Source of the DNA: Enterococcus termitis | GTDB lineage: Bacteria; Bacillota; Bacilli; Lactobacillales; Enterococcaceae | DNA: 64,000 bases | Direction: 5' to 3' | Assembly (NCBI RefSeq): GCF_001730305.1 | Contig: NZ_MIJY01000001.1 | Span: 62,001-126,000 of the forward strand | Shown: in pieces, positions 27,802 through 34,574 of the stretch | Position numbering within the stretch: the first letter of the stretch is position 1 | Layout: every line of letters begins with the position of its first letter | The notes under the pieces: model-generated | The model's database searches: none | What the model was told of the DNA's origin: nothing | What the model saw: only the letters and a program-made list of their open reading frames with translations | Program-made: the position numbers and the translations under genes

Positions 27802-29076
27802 ATGAACAAATTTGTTCAATGGATGGAAAAATACTTTATGCCCAAAGCATCAGTTATTGCGGCACAACGTCATCTAGTGGCGATTCGTGACGCCTTTGTC
27901 GTAACAATGCCTTTGATGATTTTAGGGGCACTTGCAGTATTGATTAACAATCTACCGATTCCAGGTTTTTCGGACTTAATGGATAAGCTATTTCCGATGA
28001 TCGCCAATGATGCACCGATTTGGAAGAGCTTTGGTGGAAATATTTGGAACGGTACTTTTGCAATTTTTTCAGTTTTAATAGCCTTTTTAGTTGCGTACAA
28101 CTTAGTAAAATCTTACGGTAAAGACGGTATCGCAGCTGGAACAGTGTCTGTTGCTTCGTTCTTCGCAGTTGGCGGACTTAGCGGTATGGATGCAACAGGA
28201 TTATTTATTGCGTTGGTTATTGCACTTATTTCAGGAGAAATTTTCCAAAGATTAGTTGGAAACGAAAAATTAGTTATTAAAATGCCAGATGGTGTACCTC
28301 CAGCTGTCGCTAAATCATTTGCAGCATTATTACCTGCGATGATCACAATCAGCTTGTTCAGCTTGATTACATCAATTTTCTTAGGTTTCGGTGTTGAAAA
28401 TATCGTAGTATCATTTTACGAAGCAGTTCAAAAACCATTTATGGGCTTAGCAAACAGCTATCCTTCAGCATTATTATTAGCATTTATCACTCCATTCTTA
28501 TGGTTCTTCGGCTTGCACGGTGCCAACATGGTCGATCCGTTGATGCAAACGATCAATGTACCAGCGATCGATGCGAATATCAAAGCATTAGAAGCGGGCG
28601 AAAAAATCCCGTATATCGTTAACAAACCTTTCTTCGATTCATTTGTAAACTTAGGTGGAACAGGTGCGACTTTAGGATTATTGATCGCGATCTTTATCGT
28701 AGGTCGTAAAAACAAACCTTACAAAGTTATCACAAACCTAAGCTTAGCGCCAGGTTTGTTCAATATTAATGAACCAGTGATGTTTGGACTTCCGATCGTA
28801 TTGAATCCGATCATGTTTATTCCATTCATTATTACACCAATGGTTCTGGTAACAACAGCTTATGTAGCGACTGCCAGTGGACTCGTTCCAGGTGCGACAT
28901 TTATGCCGCCATGGGTTACTCCGCCAATCATCGGTGGATTCTTGGTAACTAAGAGTATTGCCGGCGGAGTTTTAGCCGCAGTCAACTTACTGATTTCAGT
29001 TCTGATCTATATGCCGTTTGTTAAAGTAGCAACAGATCAATTTTTGAAACAAGAACAGGAAGAAGCAGCGAAATAA
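27802..29076 (+). CDS. PTS lactose/cellobiose-family EIIC (copy 1)
   Basis: Membrane transporter of 424 residues that moves a sugar, probably a beta-linked disaccharide or beta-glucoside, during phosphorylation. It has about ten hydrophobic helices and the conserved GLFNINEPVMFGLPIVLNP loop whose Glu is part of the sugar site. I start at ATG 27802 with AGGGGGAA upstream; an in-frame TTG at 27781 lies before that site. It is shorter than, and diverged from, the IIC proteins of units 2 and 3. It ends the unit; a terminator follows. Confidence 0.93.
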   Translation: MNKFVQWMEKYFMPKASVIAAQRHLVAIRDAFVVTMPLMILGALAVLINNLPIPGFSDLMDKLFPMIANDAPIWKSFGGNIWNGTFAIFSVLIAFLVAYNLVKSYGKDGIAAGTVSVASFFAVGGLSGMDATGLFIALVIALISGEIFQRLVGNEKLVIKMPDGVPPAVAKSFAALLPAMITISLFSLITSIFLGFGVENIVVSFYEAVQKPFMGLANSYPSALLLAFITPFLWFFGLHGANMVDPLMQTINVPAIDANIKALEAGEKIPYIVNKPFFDSFVNLGGTGATLGLLIAIFIVGRKNKPYKVITNLSLAPGLFNINEPVMFGLPIVLNPIMFIPFIITPMVLVTTAYVATASGLVPGATFMPPWVTPPIIGGFLVTKSIAGGVLAAVNLLISVLIYMPFVKVATDQFLKQEQEEAAK

Positions 29077-29091
29077 TACGTTTTAAATGAG

Positions 29092-29160
29092 ACCGAGACA
29101 CCTCTCTTTAACTCCGAGATCCAAGGAGCGAAAGAGAGGTGTCTCGGTTGTTTTTTGTTT
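29092..29160 (+). terminator. Terminator of PTS unit 1
   Basis: An 17-18-bp stem (from 29092 and to 29148) on ACCGAGACACCTCTCTT, with a small inner hairpin (CTCC...GGAG), is followed by a T-rich run. It separates units 1 and 2. Confidence 0.88.
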
Positions 29161-29440
29161 TCCAGTGATAAGAAACAAAGACTATTTAATGCTGATATTC
29201 AGTGTTTGTTCCTCCTTTTCACAAATAATAAATGAATCTAGCAAAAAGCTTGCTTTTCTATCATAAAAATAAGCTGTTTCTTGTGGTAGATTGATAGAGA
29301 AATAGAGTCAACCAAAACTAAAAAAGTAATCATACATGGTCGGAGATCGGATTAGATTATTACCATAAGAGTACTCATGTATGACGCTAGATTTGAAAAC
29401 GCTGTAAAGGTTGTTTTTTCAATAAAGAAAACGCACACAA
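29161..29440. other. AT-rich intergenic stretch with no gene seen
   Basis: About 280 bp between the unit 1 terminator and the unit 2 activator site. It has no supported reading frame. A 9-bp inverted repeat (29330-29338 with 29376-29384) is present but has no clear role. Confidence 0.5.
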
Positions 29441-29445
29441 TTTTT

Positions 29446-29474
29446 ACTGTGCAACGAAAAATAATTAGTGTGTA
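29446..29474 (+). promoter_or_regulatory. Proposed activator site (UAS) of PTS unit 2
   Basis: TGTGCA (29448-29453) and TGTGTA (29469-29474) are 21 bp apart. The second is inside the palindrome GTGTACAC, as in unit 1. It ends 57 bp before the -24 GG. Inference from the three-way match. Confidence 0.65.
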
Positions 29475-29528
29475 CACAAATTGTATAGACCAAAAGCGCG
29501 ATAGTACTGCTTTTGGTCTATACTTTTT

Positions 29529-29545
29529 TTGGCACGCTTTTTGCT
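29529..29545 (+). promoter_or_regulatory. Sigma-54 promoter of PTS unit 2
   Basis: TTGGCACGCTTTTTGCT has GG (29531-29532) and GC (29543-29544) 12 bp apart, a near-perfect -24/-12 match, 51 bp before the second IIB gene. Confidence 0.93.
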
Positions 29546-29595
29546 TTATATAAAAGTGTAAGTACAACAAACAAATTTAGAAGGAGTGTCAGAAA

Positions 29596-29916
29596 ATGGC
29601 TAAAAAAACAATCATGTTAGTATGTTCAGCAGGAATGAGTACAAGTTTATTGGTAACAAAAATGCAAAAAGCAGCAGAAGATCGTGGAATGGAAGCCGAT
29701 ATCTTCGCCGTATCAGCATCGGATGCAGACAATAACTTAGAAGCAAAAGATGTAAACGTATTACTTTTAGGCCCACAAGTTCGTTTCATGAAATCTCAGT
29801 TTGAGCAAAAACTTGAACCAAAAGGAATTCCATTAGATGTCATCAACATGTCAGACTACGGTATGATGAATGGTGAAAAAGTCTTAGACCAAGCTATTGC
29901 ATTGATGGATAAATAA
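29596..29916 (+). CDS. PTS lactose/cellobiose-family EIIB (copy 2)
   Basis: A 106-residue EIIB with the phospho-Cys in CSAGMSTS. Its protein is identical to copy 1 at 27040, but the gene differs at about 15 of 321 bases, all silent. The 15 bases before the ATG, including GAAGGAGTG, also match copy 1. First gene of the second PTS unit, right after its sigma-54 promoter. Confidence 0.95.
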   Translation: MAKKTIMLVCSAGMSTSLLVTKMQKAAEDRGMEADIFAVSASDADNNLEAKDVNVLLLGPQVRFMKSQFEQKLEPKGIPLDVINMSDYGMMNGEKVLDQAIALMDK

Positions 29917-29953
29917 TCACGAAAAAATAAAAAATGAACGGAGTTAATAAAAA

Positions 29954-30274
29954 GTGGAAGATCAACAAAATTTAGAAGCAGTAATGGGCTTGATCATGTA
30001 TGGAGGAAATGCGAAAAGCGATGCAATGGAAGCGATTGCTGCCGCTAAAGCTGGAGATTTTGAATTAGCAGATCAAAAAATTGCCGATGCAGAAGAGTCT
30101 TTAGTTCAGGCACATCATTCTCAAACAGGAATGCTTACGCAAGAAGCACAAGGTAACCATATTCAAGTCACATTACTAACAGTTCATAGTCAAGATCACT
30201 TGATGACATCTATTGCTTTTACAGATTTAGCAAAAGAAATCATCGATCTATATCGTCGTATGGACAACGAATAA
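29954..30274 (+). CDS. PTS lactose/cellobiose-family EIIA (copy 2, GTG start)
   Basis: A 106-residue EIIA with the active His in LTVHSQDHLMTS. It starts with GTG at 29954, with ACGGAG about 10 bases upstream; no ATG fits. It has one extra N-terminal residue (MEDQQN versus MEQQN) and a few substitutions compared with copy 1. It lies 37 bp after the IIB gene. Confidence 0.94.
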   Translation: MEDQQNLEAVMGLIMYGGNAKSDAMEAIAAAKAGDFELADQKIADAEESLVQAHHSQTGMLTQEAQGNHIQVTLLTVHSQDHLMTSIAFTDLAKEIIDLYRRMDNE

Positions 30275-30310
30275 ACTAGTCTATTTTCTTTTTTGAACGG
30301 AGGAAAATAA

Positions 30311-30343
30311 ATGCTAGAGTTTTTTGAACGGGACTCTAGCTAA
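30311..30343 (+). CDS. Possible 10-residue leader peptide
   Basis: CGGAGGA stands 6 bases before an ATG that opens ten codons (MLEFFERDSS) and a TAA. The same bases form a stem, GCTAGAGT with ACTCTAGC (30313-30340). It may be a real leader ORF or only a chance frame in a hairpin between IIA and IIC; no match exists in unit 1. Confidence 0.3.
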   Translation: MLEFFERDSS

Positions 30344-30353
30344 ATTTGGTTTG

Positions 30354-30369
30354 AAGAGCGCAAGCTCTT
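30354..30369 (+). promoter_or_regulatory. Leader hairpin before IIC (unit 2)
   Basis: Stem AAGAGC/GCTCTT closes on a GCAA tetraloop (GNRA class). It is 14-20 bases before the IIC ribosome site, as in units 1 and 3, and the stem bases differ from unit 1 in a paired way. Confidence 0.55.
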
Positions 30370-30402
30370 TAAATAAATATTATTTATAGGAGGAACAAAA
30401 AA

Positions 30403-31854
30403 ATGGATGGATTAACAGCCTGGATGGAGAAGTACATCCTGCCGGTAGCTGGTAAAATCGGAGCACAAAAGCACTTAGTTGCTTTACGTGATGCGTTTAT
30501 CGGAACAATGCCCGCAACAATGGCCGGATCGATTGCCGTTATGATCAACGCGATTATTCGTGATCTACCGCAGCAATTCTTCTCAGATTATGCAGCAAAT
30601 CTTGCTGCAGATAAAGGATTCTTCGCAGTTATTAATGTCATCATTGGGATCAATGGATTTGTTTGGAATGGTACTTTGGCGATAGCAGGTTTGATTTTTG
30701 CCTTTTCTTGGGGCTACAATCTAGCTAGAGCGTACAAAGTAAATGATTTAGCCGGTGGTATCGTTGGTTTGGCTACATTGATTCAAGGGATTGCTTTTGC
30801 TTATTCTAATACTTTAGAAACAGCTGTTCCAAAAGAGTTAATGAACACAATCAATGCCGGTTCAGCAGATACAGGTTGGTCAGCAACAGCAGAAGGCTTA
30901 ACAGCAGGCGGCTGGGGCTGGTTGAAACTGGATCATTTAAATGGTAATGCTTATTTCACAGTCATGATCATGGGAGCAATTTCTGTTATCATTTTCTGTA
31001 AATTAATGTTGGCGAACATCACGATCAAAATGCCTGATTCAGTTCCGCCGGCAGTATCAAAAGCGTTTGCTGCGATTTTACCAGCAACGATCGCGTTATA
31101 TGTTATCGCAATTATTAACTTTGTAGTAGGTAAATTAACAGATGGACAACTGATCATCGATCTAGTTCAAAAATATATTGCAGAACCATTCTTAGGCTTA
31201 TCACAAGGAATCGGCGCAGTATTGATCGTTACGATCTTTGTTCAAATTTTCTGGTTCTTCGGTATCCATGGTCCAAACGTATTGGCACCAGTTTTAGAAG
31301 GTATTTGGGGACAAGCACAATTAATCAATATCGATATTTTCCAAAAAGGATACAAAGGCTTGACTGGTACACCAGCGGTCTTAAAAGCCATTGATGATGG
31401 CAAAGCTTACATGTGGGTACGTGGTTCATTTGATGCCTTTGCATGGTTTGGTGGTTCAGGTGGTACGATCGTCTTGATCATTGCGATCCTGTTATTCTCT
31501 AAACGTGCAGACTACCTAACTGTTGGTAAATTATCATTAGGACCTGGTATCTTCAACATCAACGAACCAATCATGTTTGGTTTACCAATCGTATTGAATG
31601 CGATCATGTTTGTACCATTCTTAGTTGCTCCAGTAGTTGCAACTACAATTGGTTGGTTAGCAACATACTTCGGTTTAGTAGCACCAGTATCACAACAAGT
31701 AACGTGGGTTGTTCCGCCAATCTTACTATCATTCTTGGCAACAGGGGCAGACTGGCGTGCACCGATTGTTACACTTGTGTGTATGGTTGTGACGTTCTTG
31801 ATTTGGACACCATTCGTTATTGCAGCGAATAAGATGGAACCAACAGATCTGTAA
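30403..31854 (+). CDS. PTS lactose/cellobiose-family EIIC (copy 2)
   Basis: Membrane sugar transporter, 483 residues, about ten helices. The N-terminus (LTAWMEKYILPVAGKIGAQK) is close to copy 3 and only loosely like copy 1. The sugar-site loop is GIFNINEPIMFGLPIVLN. A longer loop after the third helix (~residues 130-175) accounts for most of the extra length. AGGAGG precedes the ATG. It shares its unit with identical IIB and near-identical IIA, so substrate difference, if any, should lie in IIC. Confidence 0.93.
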   Translation: MDGLTAWMEKYILPVAGKIGAQKHLVALRDAFIGTMPATMAGSIAVMINAIIRDLPQQFFSDYAANLAADKGFFAVINVIIGINGFVWNGTLAIAGLIFAFSWGYNLARAYKVNDLAGGIVGLATLIQGIAFAYSNTLETAVPKELMNTINAGSADTGWSATAEGLTAGGWGWLKLDHLNGNAYFTVMIMGAISVIIFCKLMLANITIKMPDSVPPAVSKAFAAILPATIALYVIAIINFVVGKLTDGQLIIDLVQKYIAEPFLGLSQGIGAVLIVTIFVQIFWFFGIHGPNVLAPVLEGIWGQAQLINIDIFQKGYKGLTGTPAVLKAIDDGKAYMWVRGSFDAFAWFGGSGGTIVLIIAILLFSKRADYLTVGKLSLGPGIFNINEPIMFGLPIVLNAIMFVPFLVAPVVATTIGWLATYFGLVAPVSQQVTWVVPPILLSFLATGADWRAPIVTLVCMVVTFLIWTPFVIAANKMEPTDL

Positions 31855-31936
31855 GAAATGAAAAGTAAATAGCAGATTGCTTTTACTCGATAAGAGTGAA
31901 AGCAACTGCTTCATTATTTAAATGGGAGAGGATAAA

Positions 31937-32155
31937 ATGATTACAATTGCAAGTGCTATGCAGCAAGAAGAAATTAAAGCATTATTGGAAAGCTATGACG
32001 GTGGAGATTTCACGTATAAGTTTACACAAAAACAAGGGATCAAATTAGTTTTTGAAGTAACAGGAGATAAAGAAGAAGCCGCTAAAAAAGCAAAAGAATT
32101 GATCAAAGCACAACCTTGGGGCGGTGTCTTATACTTCCAAGCAGCAGCAGTTTAA
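31937..32155 (+). CDS. Small hypothetical protein in PTS unit 2
   Basis: A 72-residue soluble protein, MITIASAMQQEEIKALLESY at the start and LIKAQPWGGVLYFQAAAV at the end. The predicted pattern is two strands and two helices, with an acidic/Lys-rich second helix (TGDKEEAAKKAKELIK). I do not recognise a named function. I start at ATG 31937 with GGGAGAGG upstream; an in-frame ATG at 31922 precedes that site. It is 82 bp after IIC and runs into the next small gene, so it is part of the PTS unit. Confidence 0.7.
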   Translation: MITIASAMQQEEIKALLESYDGGDFTYKFTQKQGIKLVFEVTGDKEEAAKKAKELIKAQPWGGVLYFQAAAV

Positions 32156-32176
32156 AAAAGATTGGATGGATGTAAA

Positions 32177-32374
32177 ATGGTAAGAAATGGCTTATTTGTA
32201 TGTAGTATCGGCTTATTAATAATTTTATATGCGCTGAATCCTGCATCAATGAAGTATGATTTGTTGAGTATGACTACAGGAATTTTTCTAGTCGCTGTCG
32301 GAGGATACTTTTTCTTTAAAGGGAAAAAGAAAGAAGAGCAAAATAAGAAAGAGAATAACGAGGTGAAAAGATAA
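32177..32374 (+). CDS. Small two-helix membrane protein in PTS unit 2
   Basis: A 65-residue protein with two hydrophobic helices (LFVCSIGLLIILYAL and TGIFLVAVGGYFFF) and a highly charged tail (KGKKKEEQNKKENNEVKR). Function unknown. ATG 32177 has a weak GGATGG ribosome site; TTG 32162 is an in-frame alternative. The stop shares its last base with the start of the DUF3284 gene, which argues for coupled translation. Confidence 0.6.
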   Translation: MVRNGLFVCSIGLLIILYALNPASMKYDLLSMTTGIFLVAVGGYFFFKGKKKEEQNKKENNEVKR

Positions 32375-32787
32375 TGGAAATCGTAAAAACATTGAATATT
32401 CCAGCATCTGTTTTTTATGACCAAGTCATGGATTCTGTTTTGTTTGACGTACGCAAACATACTGGTAAAAGCCTAACCAGAAAACAACTGAACAATTTTG
32501 AATACGTTAAACAGTTTTCTAAAAATAGCCGTGCACGTATCAAAGTTGAAAAAGTGATTGAAAATACGTCTTACCATTTTCGAACATCTACGACAAAAAA
32601 TGACTTTTTAGTTCAATATGATATCAAGCCGCTAGATGAAAAATCTTGCGAAATTCATTATAGTGAGAAAATGGAATCATACGGATTTTTACAAAAGATG
32701 AATGATGCTGTCGTTGGCACTGTTTTGATGTTCTTTAAAAAACGTCAGTTCAATAAAATGTTAAAAATGATGGAAGAATCATATTGA
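32374..32787 (+). CDS. DUF3284-family protein
   Basis: A 137-residue protein of the DUF3284 family, often found inside beta-glucoside or cellobiose PTS operons of Lactobacillales. The start MEIVKTLNIPASVFYDQVMDS and the middle KVEKVIENTSYHFRTST suggest a START/SRPBCC-like alpha-beta fold; that fold assignment is inference. Function is unknown, though the link to PTS units is consistent. GAGGTG precedes the ATG, which overlaps the previous stop by one base. Last gene of unit 2. Confidence 0.8.
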   Translation: MEIVKTLNIPASVFYDQVMDSVLFDVRKHTGKSLTRKQLNNFEYVKQFSKNSRARIKVEKVIENTSYHFRTSTTKNDFLVQYDIKPLDEKSCEIHYSEKMESYGFLQKMNDAVVGTVLMFFKKRQFNKMLKMMEESY

Positions 32788-32790
32788 GTA

Positions 32791-32819
32791 AGAGTGTCAT
32801 AAAGACGCTCTTTTTTTTT
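32791..32819 (+). terminator. Terminator of PTS unit 2
   Basis: An 8-bp stem, AGAGTGTC with GACGCTCT (32791-32798, 32804-32811; one G-U pair), runs into nine T. Confidence 0.85.
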
Positions 32820-32842
32820 GCGTAATTTTTACACACAAAACC

Positions 32843-32874
32843 TACACTGTGCAAATGCAATTACACTGTGTGTA
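32843..32874 (+). promoter_or_regulatory. Proposed activator site (UAS) of PTS unit 3
   Basis: CACTGTGCA and CACTGTGTGTA hold the TGTGCA (32848-32853) and TGTGTA (32869-32874) cores, 21 bp apart and ending 58 bp before the -24 GG. Spacing matches units 1 and 2. Confidence 0.65.
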
Positions 32875-32929
32875 AAGTAAGCGCTTTATATAGAAGCTTG
32901 ATAAATAGGGAATTTTGGTCTAGATCACT

Positions 32930-32946
32930 TTGGCATACTATTTGCT
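32930..32946 (+). promoter_or_regulatory. Sigma-54 promoter of PTS unit 3
   Basis: TTGGCATACTATTTGCT has GG (32932-32933) and GC (32944-32945) 12 bp apart. One base (T for C after GGCA) departs from the other two. The leader to the IIC start codon is ~105 nt. Confidence 0.9.
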
Positions 32947-33014
32947 TATTATAAGAATGTAAAGTTATATTGATGTAATCTTTTGGTGGGAGCTCTATCA
33001 ATGAAACTTGTTTT

Positions 33015-33032
33015 AAAAAGTAGTTACTTTTT
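33015..33032 (+). promoter_or_regulatory. Leader hairpin before IIC (unit 3)
   Basis: Stem AAAAAGT/ACTTTTT with a 4-base loop, followed by AATAAATAATTTTTAGGAGG. It matches the place and shape of the hairpins in units 1 and 2. A 13-codon frame (ATG 33001, TAA 33040-33042) with GGTGGGAG upstream overlaps it and is probably chance. Confidence 0.5.
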
Positions 33033-33060
33033 AAATAAATAATTTTTAGGAGGAAAAAAA

Positions 33061-34464
33061 ATGAATGGATTAACAGCTTGGATGGAGAGGTATATCTTGC
33101 CTGTCGCTGCAAAAATCGGCTCACAGAAGCATCTGGTCGCGCTGAGAGATGCATTTATCGGGATGATGCCGGTTACGATGGCAGGGGCGATCGCAGTTTT
33201 ACTCAATGCATTTATGCGTGACTTTCCAAACACATACTTAGGGGAAGGAAATGCGATCACAACTTTTTTCACGCCTGTGATTGCGATCAATGGACTTGTT
33301 TGGACAGGAACATTAGCGATCATGGCTGTAGTGTTTGCAGCTTCATTGGGATGTAATATTGCCAGAGCGTATGACGTAGATGTTCTGTCAGGGATGTTAG
33401 TATCGTTAGCTGCATTTTTCATTGGTTTACCGCAGAGTGCAACAACAACCGTTACTTTAGCGGAAAAATTACCAAAGAATATTACTCAACTTTTCACAGA
33501 TGCAGGTGCAACTGTCAGTACAGTTGATGGTGTATCAGCAATTGAAGCGGGTGCTTGGGGCTATTTCCCATTCGGTAAGTATATGGGTGGTACAGGTTTA
33601 TTTACAGCAATGATTTTTGGATTTGTTTCTGTTATTATTTTTGCGAAATTAATGAAGAAAAATATTATTATCAAAATGCCTGACTCAGTTCCGCCAGCAG
33701 TATCAAAAGCATTTGCTGCAATTATTCCAGGGATTGTCGCCTTATACGTTTCAGCAATGATTTATCATGTATTTGAAAAAGTAACAGGGAAATTATTGAT
33801 CGACTGGATTTCTGAATCGATTCAAACGCCGTTGATTGGTTTATCTCAAGGGTATGGAGCAGTCTTTGTGATTGTATTGCTTGTTCACGTTTTATGGTTC
33901 TTCGGTTTGCATGGAACCAATATCATGTCGCCTGTTTTACAATCCATTTATGGTGTTGCAATGGTGGATAATACTAATGCATACCAACAAGGTCAAGAAA
34001 TTCCGTATAAATGGGTAGCAGGATCATTCGAGGCTTTTGTTTGGCCGGGTGGTGCGGGTGTGACATTAGTACTGATCATTTCGATCTTACTTCTGTCTAA
34101 GCGTGCGGATTATAAGACAGTTGGAAAACTTGGTATCGGGCCTGGTTTGTTTAATATTAATGAACCAGTAATGTTTGGGATGCCGGTTGTATTGAACCCA
34201 ATTATGTTGATACCGTTTATTGTAGCGCCATTAGTAACAGCAACGATTGCTTATTTTGCTACAATGGCAGGTTTAGTAAATCCTGTTGTTGTAAACGTGA
34301 TTTGGGTAATGCCAACGATCATCAGTGGTTTCTTAGCAACAGCTGGAGATTGGCGTGCGATTGTTTTGACATTAGTCAATTTAGCTGTGGCATTTGTGAT
34401 CTGGGCACCGTTTGTTTTAGCAGCAAATAAAATGGATCCTAGTTTAGGTGAACCAGAGGAATAA
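33061..34464 (+). CDS. PTS lactose/cellobiose-family EIIC (copy 3, stand-alone)
   Basis: Membrane sugar transporter of 467 residues with about ten helices and the sugar-site loop GLFNINEPVMFGMPVVLNP. It is most like copy 2 (MNGLTAWMERYILPVAAKIGSQKHL at the start). It has its own sigma-54 promoter but no IIA or IIB gene, so it must borrow these from units 1 and 2, whose products are nearly the same. AGGAGG precedes the ATG. It ends in a basic/acidic tail, MDPSLGEPEE. Confidence 0.93.
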   Translation: MNGLTAWMERYILPVAAKIGSQKHLVALRDAFIGMMPVTMAGAIAVLLNAFMRDFPNTYLGEGNAITTFFTPVIAINGLVWTGTLAIMAVVFAASLGCNIARAYDVDVLSGMLVSLAAFFIGLPQSATTTVTLAEKLPKNITQLFTDAGATVSTVDGVSAIEAGAWGYFPFGKYMGGTGLFTAMIFGFVSVIIFAKLMKKNIIIKMPDSVPPAVSKAFAAIIPGIVALYVSAMIYHVFEKVTGKLLIDWISESIQTPLIGLSQGYGAVFVIVLLVHVLWFFGLHGTNIMSPVLQSIYGVAMVDNTNAYQQGQEIPYKWVAGSFEAFVWPGGAGVTLVLIISILLLSKRADYKTVGKLGIGPGLFNINEPVMFGMPVVLNPIMLIPFIVAPLVTATIAYFATMAGLVNPVVVNVIWVMPTIISGFLATAGDWRAIVLTLVNLAVAFVIWAPFVLAANKMDPSLGEPEE

Positions 34465-34470
34465 AAAAGT

Positions 34471-34509
34471 AGCAGGGCAAACCGAAACAGGTTTTGTTCT
34501 GCTTTTTTT
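34471..34509 (+). terminator. Terminator of PTS unit 3
   Basis: AGCAGGGCAAACC (34471-34483) pairs imperfectly with GGTTTTGTTCTGCT (34490-34503), followed by seven T. Confidence 0.8.
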
Positions 34510-34574
34510 CTGGTGCAAGCTTTTATTCTAGCGTACAATGGAATAGAAGTTTATTTTAGTTGAGGTGAAGCTGT

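Noticed and set aside
29330-29384. 9-bp inverted repeat TCATACATG/CATGTATGA
   Set aside because: The 37-base loop and lack of a partner near units 1 and 3 make chance likely.
33001-33042. 13-codon frame with ribosome-site-like GGTGGGAG before EIIC copy 3
   Set aside because: It has no counterpart in the other units and overlaps the better-supported hairpin.
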